This document shows, piece after piece, positions 52,627 to 61,129 of a DNA stretch of 64,000 nucleotides. Source of the DNA: Ahniella affigens (GTDB lineage: Bacteria > Pseudomonadota > Gammaproteobacteria > Xanthomonadales > Ahniellaceae); the NCBI RefSeq assembly GCF_003015185.1, contig NZ_CP027860.1, positions 4,516,501-4,580,500 on the forward strand. The letters run 5' to 3'. A program made the position numbers and the translations under genes. Numbering within the stretch: position 1 is the first letter of the stretch; each line of letters opens with the position of its first letter. The notes under the pieces were generated by a model, which had not been told where the DNA came from, ran no database searches, and saw nothing but the letters and a program-made list of their open reading frames with translations.

Positions 52627-54822
52627 ATGAACCTGGAGCCCGTGCTGAATGACGCTGGGGTCGACGAACACACCAGCGACAGCCGTCGACTCGGCCCATT
52701 TCGCCTACTCAAGCGCATTGGCGTGGGTGGCTATGGCGCCGTCTATGAAGCGCTCGACGAGCGCCTGAATCGCACGGTCGCGATCAAGATTCTGCATGAC
52801 CCGAGCCCGGACGCGCGGCGCCGGATGTTGTCCGAGGCGCGTGCGTCGGCGGGGCTCGAACATCCGGCATTTGTAAAAGTACTGGATGTGTTTGAGAGCC
52901 ACTCCGAGTTGGCACTGGTGATGGAATTGGTGCGTGGCCAGACCCTCAGCGCCTTGCGAGAACATGGGCCATTGCCGCTTCGACGCGGCTTGCTGCTCAT
53001 CCGACAAATTGCAGTCGCCATGGCAAGTGCGCATGCGGGCGGCCGAGTCCATGCGGACTTGAAACCAGCAAACCTGATGCTCAGCGACAACGATCAAGTG
53101 CGCATCCTGGACTTCGGCTTGGCGCGCGACCTCCATCCCGACAGCGGCCCGAACCCAGATAGCCGCGACGGCAGTGGCACGCTGGCCTACATGGCGCCGG
53201 AACTGCTTCTGGGCCGCGGCCCGCACCCGGGCAGTGACATCTATGCGCTGGGCGCAATCGCCGCCGAGCTGATGGGGCAAAACCGTCCTTACGCCGAACT
53301 TGATGGCGCGCGTCTCGCGCATGAACTCATTCACGGCCGGCGGGCACCGAGCGCCCAATTGCCTGAACAGGCCGGACCGTTGCGCGCATTGATCGACCAC
53401 ATGTGTGCGCGCGTACCGGAGCAGCGCTGCGCGACCATGACCCAGGTGCTCGCGGGGATCGATGAACAACTCAATGCGCTCCGCACCGCAAGCGATGTCC
53501 GACCGCCCGCCCCGCATCGGCGCCATTGGCCCTGGTTGTTGACCGGGGTACTCGTACTGGCCGCACTATGGCTGGGCCCCTTGCTGACATCAGGCGGCAC
53601 GCGCTGGCCCGATCTTTCGATGCAAAGCGACCTGGATCGCGCCGAGCAGTTGCTGCAGGCGTTCGATCATCAGGGTCACGTTGCCGAAGCAATCGCGTTA
53701 CTGGAATCCCGGCTCACCGCCCAACCTGAGCATGCCGCGAGCGCCGCGAATCTCGCGATTGCGTACTGTCTTCGCTATGCCAGCGATGACCGCGACGAAG
53801 CGTGGTTGCAGCGCGCCAATACCGCCGCCGATATTGCCCTGCGTGCCGATCCGCAACTCGCCCGCGCCCAGGCCAGCAAGGGCTGGGCGCTGGAGTTTCA
53901 GAGCCGACCAGCCGAGGCGCTGCCGTTTTTTCAGTACGCGCTGATGCTGGACCCCGGCGACCGCTACGCCTTGCTCGGGCAAGCCCGGGCCGCAGCGCGG
54001 CTTGGCCAGGACACGCTGGCTGCAGAAACCCTTGCCAATGCGATGCAACGGCACCCAAAGGACCGCGTGTTCGTTGATGCGTTAGGTACTTGGCATTTTA
54101 GTCACGCTCGTTACGTCGAGGCCGAATCGGCGTTTCGGCAGGCGATTGCGCTGGATCCGTTGAGCGTGGTGTCGCGCAGCAACTTGAACGCCGTGCTGCT
54201 GCGACGGGATCGACCCGAAGAAGCACTGGCCGTGCTGCAGGATGGTCTGCGCTTGCGTCCTGATGGCCGGCTGTACTCAAATCTTGGCACGGTGCTGTAT
54301 GCACTCGGGCGCTATGCCGAAGCCACCGATGCCTATCGCGCCGCCGTTTCGGCGGAGCGCGGCAGCCCGAACGACTATCTGCGCTGGGCGAATCTGGCGG
54401 ATGCGCTCAGGCAGTTGCCGGGTCGCGAACAGGATGCCCTGGCAGCGTATCGCACCACCGTGTCGCTATTGGCACCACTGCTCGCACGCAATGCCGAAGA
54501 CGTGACGTTGGCGAGTCGCAGCGCCCTGTATCGGGCCAAGCTTCAGGACTGCGATGCGTCCAAGCAGACCGCCGCGACGGTTCGGGCCCAACCCAACCTT
54601 TCGGTCGATGTCCGATTTCGTTTAGCGCAAGCTGCCGAACTCTGTGGCGCGCGCGAACAAGCGCTCGCGGATCTGGTGCTGGCCAGCACTCAAGGCCTGC
54701 CGCTGAAGACCATTGCCCAGGAACCCGAACTGCTGGCGCTGCGTCGGGACCCGCGTTACCAAACCCACATCCTCGCCACATTCTCCCCGTCTGCTTCGAA
54801 TGAGGTCCGACCCAATGAGTAA
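52627..54822 (+). CDS. Ser/Thr protein kinase with TPR C-terminus (non-RD)
   Basis: A 731-aa Hanks-type kinase. The glycine loop GVGGYG (about 32-37), Lys54 in VAIK, catalytic loop HADLKPANL (142-150) and DFG (162-164) are present; note HAD instead of HRD. A single membrane helix at about 301-320 (LLTGVLVLAALWLGPLL) separates the cytoplasmic kinase from about 400 residues of TPR repeats (for example ALGRYAEATDAYRAAV). It begins a cluster that includes a sigma-54 activator with a predicted FHA domain, which could read phosphothreonine. The stop overlaps the next gene by 8 bp. Confidence 0.92.
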   Translation: MNLEPVLNDAGVDEHTSDSRRLGPFRLLKRIGVGGYGAVYEALDERLNRTVAIKILHDPSPDARRRMLSEARASAGLEHPAFVKVLDVFESHSELALVMELVRGQTLSALREHGPLPLRRGLLLIRQIAVAMASAHAGGRVHADLKPANLMLSDNDQVRILDFGLARDLHPDSGPNPDSRDGSGTLAYMAPELLLGRGPHPGSDIYALGAIAAELMGQNRPYAELDGARLAHELIHGRRAPSAQLPEQAGPLRALIDHMCARVPEQRCATMTQVLAGIDEQLNALRTASDVRPPAPHRRHWPWLLTGVLVLAALWLGPLLTSGGTRWPDLSMQSDLDRAEQLLQAFDHQGHVAEAIALLESRLTAQPEHAASAANLAIAYCLRYASDDRDEAWLQRANTAADIALRADPQLARAQASKGWALEFQSRPAEALPFFQYALMLDPGDRYALLGQARAAARLGQDTLAAETLANAMQRHPKDRVFVDALGTWHFSHARYVEAESAFRQAIALDPLSVVSRSNLNAVLLRRDRPEEALAVLQDGLRLRPDGRLYSNLGTVLYALGRYAEATDAYRAAVSAERGSPNDYLRWANLADALRQLPGREQDALAAYRTTVSLLAPLLARNAEDVTLASRSALYRAKLQDCDASKQTAATVRAQPNLSVDVRFRLAQAAELCGAREQALADLVLASTQGLPLKTIAQEPELLALRRDPRYQTHILATFSPSASNEVRPNE

Positions 54823-55345
54823 CAACACCGTCTATCTTCGTGTCAGTTTCGATGTCGACCAACTCAGCAGTGCGCTGGTCTGGCAGGCCACCGAAGGCAC
54901 GGATCAACGCAGCGCCTACCATCGTGTCGGGCGTTACGCTGGCGCCCTGCACTTCTATCAAAACGATCGCTTCACCGTAGAGCTCTTGGCCTTCGCGCCG
55001 CTCGGCGCTGTCCGCACGATCACCGTGATCGGCGCCAGCATCATTACGATCCCCCATGCGGAGGAACGGCGGCGGTCGGCGCCATCGCCTTTTGACAGCA
55101 AGCACGCGGTCGTGGAGTTGCTCGATTGGGCAAAGGCGGAAGAAGTCGCCGATCCCAATCTCGAGCGCACTGCGTTCATGACGCGGACCGAATCACCCTT
55201 GGTAGTCGAACAACTTTCGGGGCGCTGGGAACTCTCGCTGGTGGTCACCGTGCTGATTGAGTTCCAGAACGACCGATCGCCCACGCGGCGCGTGTTTTCG
55301 TTCGATCCAGAGAGCGAAGTGGGCACCGGCGGTGACCCGCCCTGA
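54815..55345 (+). CDS. Small beta-rich protein coupled to the kinase
   Basis: A 176-aa protein of unknown function, rich in alternating hydrophobic strands (YLRVSFDVDQLSSALVW, ITVIGASIITI, ELSLVVTVLIEFQ). No signal peptide. The ATG at 54815 lies inside the kinase gene with GAGG upstream, overlapping by 8 bp, so the two are co-translated. It converges on the tail-collar gene with a 31-bp gap. I found no motif to assign a function; it may be a substrate or partner of the kinase. Confidence 0.75.
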   Translation: MSNNTVYLRVSFDVDQLSSALVWQATEGTDQRSAYHRVGRYAGALHFYQNDRFTVELLAFAPLGAVRTITVIGASIITIPHAEERRRSAPSPFDSKHAVVELLDWAKAEEVADPNLERTAFMTRTESPLVVEQLSGRWELSLVVTVLIEFQNDRSPTRRVFSFDPESEVGTGGDPP

Positions 55346-55376
55346 TCGAACATGGTCAGGCGCCGCGTGCCGACCT

Positions 55377-56036
55377 TCAGCGCGCCCGAATGATGAAGTT
55401 CAACGCCATGTTGCGCGCGCGGGTCTCGTTGGCGCTGTGGCGGCCCGACGTCGGATCTTTGGTCGTGTCCGTCGCTTTCACCGCGAACGCGCCGGAGCCC
55501 TCGCCCGGGGCGGCTCCGGTGGCGGTGTCGTAGGTGTGCTGATGCGCCTGAAAAGCATCGCACTGTAATGATCCGACGCCGGCGTAACGAGTCTGTTGGC
55601 CGTCAGCGGAATAGCGTTCTGCCGTATCCGGGTCGACCCCGGCGCCGTTGTCGACCCCGCGTACAAAGGCGCCGCGCAGATCGGGCAGATTGAAGTGATC
55701 AGCATCGACAGCGCCGTAGAGGCTGCCCAGCACTTTGTGCAAACCTGGAAACGCGCGCACCAGCACACTGCGGCCATCGCACGGCAACCAGGCCGTGGCC
55801 TCGGTCAGCAGCGGCACGCCCGAATCGGTGGCATCGGCCACCGCTACGGCGTCGGCTGATGGCGTTCCGGCGTCGCTATCAGCGGGACACTTCCAGGCGG
55901 TGTTGGCCGCTGCACTCAGCGCTTGCAGATTGCCGGCATAGAGGCACACCGTGCCAATGGGCGCCTCCGGGCCCGGAGGTCTTGGCCCGGGTGGCCAAGG
56001 TCCAGCGGGCGGCATCGGCAACACGGGCCAGCGCAT
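55377..56036 (-). CDS. Phage tail-collar domain protein
   Basis: A 219-aa protein with a Pro/Gly-rich N-terminus (PPAGPWPPGPRPPGPEAPIG) and a tail-collar-like domain: ATAWLPCDGRS, GSLYGAVDADHFNLPDLRG and RGVDNGAGVDPD. The C-terminus NMALNFIIRAR is the classic end of phage tail-fibre and collar proteins (ALNYIIK-like). No other phage gene is present. The ATG overlaps the preceding stop as TGATG, so it is translated together with the 1016-aa protein. Probable role: distal tip or adhesin of an extracellular structure, by inference. Confidence 0.85.
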   Translation of the reverse strand: MRWPVLPMPPAGPWPPGPRPPGPEAPIGTVCLYAGNLQALSAAANTAWKCPADSDAGTPSADAVAVADATDSGVPLLTEATAWLPCDGRSVLVRAFPGLHKVLGSLYGAVDADHFNLPDLRGAFVRGVDNGAGVDPDTAERYSADGQQTRYAGVGSLQCDAFQAHQHTYDTATGAAPGEGSGAFAVKATDTTKDPTSGRHSANETRARNMALNFIIRAR

Positions 56037-59000
56037 CAGGGCAGCCCTCGACCGGGGAAGGTCGGCAACACGGGCCCTTCTTGCAACACGACCAGCGTCG
56101 TCGGCATGGTGACCACCCAGGGTGGCCCGACAGACTCGCGGCCACGATCGCAACGACAGCGCTCCTGCGCCTGTTTCAAGTCTTCGAGAAGATCAATGCT
56201 TGTGCTCGTGGCCATGGGGGAGAGCGGCACGGATACCGCTGGCGTCAGCGCGGGTTCGCCGGTCCAGATCACGCCCGCATCCAGATACAGCACCATCGCG
56301 CGTTCAAAGCTCGGTCGCACCGGCAGCAGCACGCGTGCCTGGGCAGCTTCCAGAAAGGCGGTCATGCTGGCATCTGCACCCGGCACGAGGCGCCGACCCG
56401 GCGGTTGCTGATCATCGAGCGCCACAACAAACTGGTGGCTCATTTCCGACCATTCCAGCGCGCGCTCCAGCCAATCCTGCAGCGCCGGCAGGAAGCGCTC
56501 GACACGCGCTTTCTCGCCCGTCTTCGCCAGTGCGACCGCAACCATGGCACGCAAGCCTGCCCGCTTCAGTTGGCGCTGGATGGTTTGCCGCGTATTCAAC
56601 GTGTTCGACTGCACACGCGCGGGCGCCTGATTCGCGGCATTGAGGTAGGCCGTCAATTGCCGCCGATACGCCGACAACAGTGCCGCGTAAAAGCCCGCCT
56701 GCCAGCGCGCTTTGGCAGCGTCCGCCCAGTCGAGTTGCACTTCGATGGCCACCGCTTGCGAGGCGGCCGTCTGATCGCCAGCCATCGTTGCCGACGCGGA
56801 CGCTGCCCAGGCGAGGCTGCCGCTCTGCATGGCCAGATCCAGGCTCTGCATGGGGGCGGTGGCACTGAGTGCGAACGGCACCTGCCCCACTTGGCCGTTC
56901 ACGGTCGCGGTGGTCGATTGCGTGGTCAGCGTCACCGACGCCTTGGTCGCTTCGTAATCGGCCGGCAACGTCAGCGTGCCGCTTTGCAGGCTCGCCAGCG
57001 TAGGTGCCGCACAGGCAATGGTCAGCCGCTCCTGGGGCGGTGTATCGAACTGCTCTAGGCCGTAAGTTGCCGCCAACGTTGCGTAGAACAATTTCGAACT
57101 CGGATCGGTCGAAACCTGCGTGAAGTCGCTCAACCCGATCGCGGCGGGAAGAATGGGTTCGGTCAACGACACACCAGCAAGATCCAACTCGGCATTCACG
57201 TAAGACCGCGCCGGATCGGGCAGCACGAGTTCCAGCACTAGGCGCTCGCCCAATGGCGCGACCCAGCATTCGTAGATCGCATTCAGCCACCGATACACCC
57301 CTCGCAGCGGCGTCTCGGCGTGGCGCCGATCAAACGTATGGCGCTCGGACCAGTCGCGCTGGTGGGTAAATTCCTGCTGCCGCAGACGGCCGATCTGCTG
57401 CTCGATCCGACGGGCCGCGCGCTGCGTAATGGAGCGGGCCAGACTGGTGCGCGTCTGATTGGTCGTCTGCGCCGGTGCCGCCGGGGCATCGGCATTGGCC
57501 GCGCCGCCTGAACCACTGGCGATTGGTCCGAATGTCCAGTAACCCGTGGCATTGCCGTCCTGCGGTGGGCCGTAGTTCACGGAGTAGTTGATCTGATAGT
57601 TCTCGAGCAACAGTTCCTGCGCGGCCAATTCAAACGCGCTGGCGTCTGCCTGCACCGACTCGCTGGTGCGCTCGGATTGCTGCTCGCGCCGCTCATCAAG
57701 CTGGCGATCGATCTGGCGCTCCGATTGAATGCGCACTTTGCGCTCGCCAGGCATCACGTTTTCGATGCTCGCCACCTCACCCGGTTCATAGCGCAGCAAG
57801 GCGCGCCGAACGATCTGCAACTGGCCCACGGCGTAGGGGCTGACCCGACTGGTCACGCCCGTCATGGGCAAATCGGCGTCGGCAGGATTGGGCGCCGTAC
57901 TGACGTCCGGGGGCAGCGGGAACACCGGCGGCGGCAACACAACGGTCGCATGACGACGTTGTTCCAATCGGCTGGGCGGCCAAACGGCTGGACTGGGTCG
58001 CGGCGTGGTCATGGGTGCTGAAGTCGGTGCGGGTAATGGTGCAGCGCCTTCATCGCGATCATCATCAGCTGGCTCGACGGGCTCGTCCACGGCCAACTCA
58101 GCACCGTCCCGTTCGGCCTCTGCGGATGGCGCCTCGGTCGGCATCACCGGGCTCATCGCGGGCGGCATCGTGGGCACGCTGTCCGCCAATGCCGTCAACA
58201 AACTGCCGATAATCAGTGTCTTCAGTAGTTCCTCGTTTTGCACCAGCGCGTAGCCAGGCACCAGCATCAACGCAAACACGTTTTGCCACGTGCGATCGAT
58301 CTGCGCGGCATAGTCGGCCGACTGCACCGCATCGTAGAGCTCAGTCCACGTCACACCCAGTTCGACCAACAACCAATCGATCAGACGATCCACACACAAG
58401 GGCTGCAAGGTTTGCAAGCCGCGCCACAACGGCGCCAGCTGTGCCGGCAAACCATCCAACGGCTGCTCACGCGTGATGCGCTCGCCCTGATACGGCGGCT
58501 GCCCGGCCAGAAAGTCCAAGCCTTGCGCGATCGACAGGTTGCGAACGTCGGTGCCGAGCTGATGAATGTTCAGCAAGTTCGCGTACAGACTGTTCGCGGT
58601 TGGCATCGATGCGTTCGGGTAGTCGACAAAATTGTCGGCGCGCACAGATGTATCGATGTTCGGCCACTGCTTCAGAAACACAAACGGAAACAGGTCATGG
58701 CATGCCGGATCGATCCGGAGCTCGACCGTCTCGGTACTCGCTCCGACTGCGGGCGGCCATGGCGTGTACGGCGGCGGTGGTGGCAGCACGCCCTCCGGGC
58801 ACAGCAGCACATGCTGCCACGAGCCCTCCGGCGTATTGAGCCACACCATTTGCAGCATGCCTTCCGCCGGGCCGTAGCGAAACTCGCCGCTGACGGAATC
58901 CGACGCTGGCGGTTCGGTGGTCACCGAAAACGTCTGCACCGGGTCGGCTTGGCTCATCGGCACCGACATGATCAACTGCCCCAGCCAGAACACCTCGACC

Positions 59001-59086
59001 GTGCAGACACGGCCAGCGCCTGGGCAGCTCCAGGTCACCCGGACGCTACCGAAATGACGGGTACCAGAGCAGTCGCCACGAGACAT
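56036..59086 (-). CDS. Large multidomain protein of unknown function (1016 aa)
   Basis: A 1016-aa protein with no signal peptide. From the N-terminus: a beta-rich region (1-170) with CPGAGRVCTVEVFWLG, a helical region (170-330), a Pro/Ala/Asp-rich linker (about 335-440), the segment VGQLQIVRRALLRYEPGEVASIE, a Glu/Arg/Gln-rich coiled coil (ERQIDRQLDERREQQSERT), a Ser/Gly linker, and a C-terminal helical region of about 350 residues. I do not recognise a catalytic motif. The ATG at 59086 follows GGGAGG and is 2 bp after the upstream gene's stop. It lies between two beta-rich proteins and the tail-collar protein; a structural role is an inference. Confidence 0.8.
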   Translation of the reverse strand: MSRGDCSGTRHFGSVRVTWSCPGAGRVCTVEVFWLGQLIMSVPMSQADPVQTFSVTTEPPASDSVSGEFRYGPAEGMLQMVWLNTPEGSWQHVLLCPEGVLPPPPPYTPWPPAVGASTETVELRIDPACHDLFPFVFLKQWPNIDTSVRADNFVDYPNASMPTANSLYANLLNIHQLGTDVRNLSIAQGLDFLAGQPPYQGERITREQPLDGLPAQLAPLWRGLQTLQPLCVDRLIDWLLVELGVTWTELYDAVQSADYAAQIDRTWQNVFALMLVPGYALVQNEELLKTLIIGSLLTALADSVPTMPPAMSPVMPTEAPSAEAERDGAELAVDEPVEPADDDRDEGAAPLPAPTSAPMTTPRPSPAVWPPSRLEQRRHATVVLPPPVFPLPPDVSTAPNPADADLPMTGVTSRVSPYAVGQLQIVRRALLRYEPGEVASIENVMPGERKVRIQSERQIDRQLDERREQQSERTSESVQADASAFELAAQELLLENYQINYSVNYGPPQDGNATGYWTFGPIASGSGGAANADAPAAPAQTTNQTRTSLARSITQRAARRIEQQIGRLRQQEFTHQRDWSERHTFDRRHAETPLRGVYRWLNAIYECWVAPLGERLVLELVLPDPARSYVNAELDLAGVSLTEPILPAAIGLSDFTQVSTDPSSKLFYATLAATYGLEQFDTPPQERLTIACAAPTLASLQSGTLTLPADYEATKASVTLTTQSTTATVNGQVGQVPFALSATAPMQSLDLAMQSGSLAWAASASATMAGDQTAASQAVAIEVQLDWADAAKARWQAGFYAALLSAYRRQLTAYLNAANQAPARVQSNTLNTRQTIQRQLKRAGLRAMVAVALAKTGEKARVERFLPALQDWLERALEWSEMSHQFVVALDDQQPPGRRLVPGADASMTAFLEAAQARVLLPVRPSFERAMVLYLDAGVIWTGEPALTPAVSVPLSPMATSTSIDLLEDLKQAQERCRCDRGRESVGPPWVVTMPTTLVVLQEGPVLPTFPGRGLP

Positions 59087-59088
59087 GA

Positions 59089-59589
59089 TCAGCCTCCCGA
59101 ATCCGAAAACAGCACGTGCATCTCGACGTAGCCACCGGGATACCGCAATCGGCGCACCGACAGCACGCCGTCGCCCGGCTTCGGTTGGTAATTGAAACTA
59201 CCAGACAGAATCGCGTTGGGATTGTCGACTTCCAGCAAACTGAAGGGCACATCGGTTCGCATCGAATTCAACTCGGTGTCGACGATCAATGGACTCGTTG
59301 AATCGCCCGCTGCCGGCGAGCCAAGACCAGTTCCGGGCGTGTACAGCAACTGCACGCGGAACTGTTTGGCGGCAAGTTGCGCCCACGCAATGTCCAGCCC
59401 CGAGTTCGGATCGGGTGTCCAGAACTGCCAGTTCAACGTGTCGCTCTCGGCAAGCGCCGCCGAAGCGGACGGTGCAAGCGGTGTCGCTGGCGATTCGGGG
59501 ATCATGGGCGCGTCAGGCGGCGCTTCTGCCGTCGCTTCAGGATCGTGCGCCGCCGCCGGGACACTCGCGGACTTGCTGTTCTTGTTCAT
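59089..59589 (-). CDS. Beta-rich protein with disordered N-terminus
   Basis: A 166-aa protein. The first 50 residues are Ala/Pro/Glu-rich and look disordered; the remaining 115 are beta-rich (TLNWQFWTPDPNSGLDIAW, NAILSGSFNYQPKPGDGVLS, YPGGYVEMHVLF). GGAGG precedes the ATG at 59589. It is cotranscribed with the 1016-aa gene, 2 bp away. No known family. Confidence 0.75.
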   Translation of the reverse strand: MNKNSKSASVPAAAHDPEATAEAPPDAPMIPESPATPLAPSASAALAESDTLNWQFWTPDPNSGLDIAWAQLAAKQFRVQLLYTPGTGLGSPAAGDSTSPLIVDTELNSMRTDVPFSLLEVDNPNAILSGSFNYQPKPGDGVLSVRRLRYPGGYVEMHVLFSDSGG

Positions 59590-59616
59590 GGAAGCCTCCA
59601 GATTTCCGGTAATGGC

Positions 59617-59699
59617 GGCGCCGTTCTGAACAAGCAGAAGCGGCGCCGAACAGATGTGTACACTAGGCGTCCGCAGCGGGTGCGGTGGCGACCCGCTGC
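59617..59699 (-). promoter_or_regulatory. Two hairpins in the operon's 130-bp intergenic gap
   Basis: Between the 202-aa and 166-aa genes lie two inverted repeats: GCAGCGGGT/ACCCGCTGC (59673-59681 and 59691-59699, perfect) and GGCGCCG-TTCTG/CAGAAGCGGCGCC (59617-59628 and 59635-59647, one bulge). No T-run follows, so they may be mRNA-stabilising or attenuating structures that alter the ratio of the first gene product. Confidence 0.5.
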
Positions 59700-59719
59700 T
59701 TTGGACTGGTGGTTGCGAC

Positions 59720-60328
59720 TCAGGCTGCGCTCAGCGAATAGCCGTTCCACATCGAGCCGGTCACGGTCAGCACGCCGCCTTCGAGCACCGCAGTTTGCGT
59801 CTGCGAGAACTCTTCCTGGACGAGCCGATCGCCCTTGCGGGTGAACTGCGCCACGACGGCCACGTAGTACGTACCGCGCACGTCTTCGATGAACAGCCCG
59901 CCCGGCCAGATCACCTGCGGCGGATAGATCGCATCGCCATTCGCGGCGATCGTGGTCAGCGCGCCCAGACCGTAGTTGTTGGTGATGCGCACTTCGTTCA
60001 GCACCAGACCATTGAACTGTTGGTTGATCACGGCACCGGTGGCGAGACGATCCTGCGAGCTGACCGAGTCGATGCTGAACGCGGCTGTCGTTTCGGCAAA
60101 CGGCACATGCGCCGTTTCGCAGTTCAGGTTGGATGGGTTCGACGGATCGGACGAGTACTGCGCGAACACCGAGAAGTCATCTGGAATCTGGATGGTTTGC
60201 TGACCACCTGGAGGCGGTGCGCAGACCTGCCAGGCAATCGTGCCCAGCGTCGGATTCAGTACCGGCGTCTTGAAAATGGCAAGCCGGACAACTTCGTTGG
60301 TGTTGTTGCGAAGGGTGATGGTGGACAT
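59720..60328 (-). CDS. Beta-rich protein, first gene of the operon
   Basis: A 202-aa protein beginning MSTITLRNNTNEVVRLAIF and continuing with PPPGGQQTIQIPDDFSVFAQ and RITNNYGLGALTTIA; a beta-sandwich is likely. No signal peptide. AGGAG precedes the ATG at 60328. A sigma-54-like promoter lies 73 bp upstream. The two hairpins after its stop separate it from the 166-aa gene, so it may be made in excess. Function unknown. Confidence 0.78.
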   Translation of the reverse strand: MSTITLRNNTNEVVRLAIFKTPVLNPTLGTIAWQVCAPPPGGQQTIQIPDDFSVFAQYSSDPSNPSNLNCETAHVPFAETTAAFSIDSVSSQDRLATGAVINQQFNGLVLNEVRITNNYGLGALTTIAANGDAIYPPQVIWPGGLFIEDVRGTYYVAVVAQFTRKGDRLVQEEFSQTQTAVLEGGVLTVTGSMWNGYSLSAA

Positions 60329-60400
60329 ACGAATGCTCCTGATTCAGTAAGGGCGGCGCTTCGGGCCGGTCACAGACGACTTGTCGTGGCGATTCGTTAG

Positions 60401-60417
60401 AACAAGGCGCGTGCCAA
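60401..60417 (-). promoter_or_regulatory. Sigma-54-like promoter of the minus-strand operon
   Basis: Read on the minus strand: TTGGCACGCGCCTTGTT. The -24 half TTGGCAC matches the consensus perfectly, and the spacing to the -12 half (TTG, then T instead of the consensus C) is correct. It lies 73 nt upstream of the ATG at 60328, giving a leader of about 60 nt. Confidence 0.65.
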
Positions 60418-60489
60418 TGATGATGTCGCTTTCAGAACAAGGCGTTACGCGATGCATGGGGCAAGTCCAGAACCGCGGATCAGCGGTCG

Positions 60490-60509
60490 CGACATGTCCG
60501 ACATGTCGG
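60490..60509. promoter_or_regulatory. Candidate activator binding site (enhancer)
   Basis: The octamer GACATGTC is repeated with 9-bp period (60491-60498 and 60500-60507), and CCGACATGTCGG (60498-60509) is a perfect 12-bp palindrome. It lies about 80-90 bp upstream of the -24 element, the usual place for an enhancer-binding protein. The 15-mer TGTCCGACATGTCGG recurs with one change at 62774. Confidence 0.65.
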
Positions 60510-60584
60510 TGGCGTCTGGCAGTGGGGCCGCTGTGGCATGGCGCAGCGGGCGATGGTGGCGGCGCCGAAGCAGTTCGATCCGCG

Positions 60585-60803
60585 CCGCGCAAGTCGAACC
60601 CCTATTGTCGTCATTTTGGCGCAGCCGGGATCCAGGGCAATCTGGCCCTGAATCAGCAATCTGTCCCTGAAACAGCAAATTGGCCGGCCCTTGCTAGATC
60701 ACCCATCGTCGCCAGATCGCCCTGGATCCCGGAACCCGCTGCGCGGCTTCCAGGATGACGACCATGGAAGCTGCCAATCTGAGGCACCTTCGCGCTGATT
60801 CGA
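60585..60803. repeat. Palindromic repeat element, copy A
   Basis: A 219-bp element whose arms (60607-60650 and 60715-60762) are complementary, starting GTCGTCAT and ending ATGACGAC. It is repeated at 60846-61045 at high identity, with an extra segment of about 20 bp (around 60660) missing from copy B. Non-coding, MITE-like. Confidence 0.8.
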
Positions 60804-60845
60804 CCAAGTACCGCTTGCGTCCTTGGCTCACCGGCGTCAGCCGCA

Positions 60846-61045
60846 CCGCGCAAGTTGAACCCCTATTGTCGTCATCCTGGCGCAGCCGGGATCCAGGGCA
60901 ATCTGGCCCTGAATCAGCAATCTGGCCGGCCCTCGTTAGATCACCCATCGTCGCCAGATCGCCCTGGATCCTGGAGCCCGCTGCGCGGCTTCCAGGATGA
61001 CGACCATGGAAGCTGCCAATCTGAGGCATCTTCGCGCTGATTCGA
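60846..61045. repeat. Palindromic repeat element, copy B
   Basis: A 200-bp direct repeat of copy A at about 90% identity by eye, with the same complementary arms. The two copies are separated by 42 bp. It ends 85 bp before the activator gene and so could influence its expression. Confidence 0.8.
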
Positions 61046-61129
61046 TCGATACAATTGCAGACGCGCCTACAATAGCGGCGACGCACGTTGGCCAATCCGG
61101 CACGCGCGCGCACACACTTGAGGGACCCC

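Larger units (their letters stand above)
60329..61129. other. Divergent regulatory region of the sigma-54 cluster
   Basis: An 801-bp gap between the minus-strand operon and the activator gene. It holds the sigma-54-like promoter, a palindromic site, and two copies of a palindromic repeat of about 200 bp. A TACAAT at 61068-61073 could be the -10 box of the activator gene, but no -35 box is evident. Confidence 0.6.

Noticed and set aside
55859-57058. Plus-strand open frame of 399 codons opposite the 1016-aa and collar genes
   Set aside because: The minus-strand genes have good ribosome binding sites and coupled stops; the plus frame is Arg/His-rich and has no start signal.
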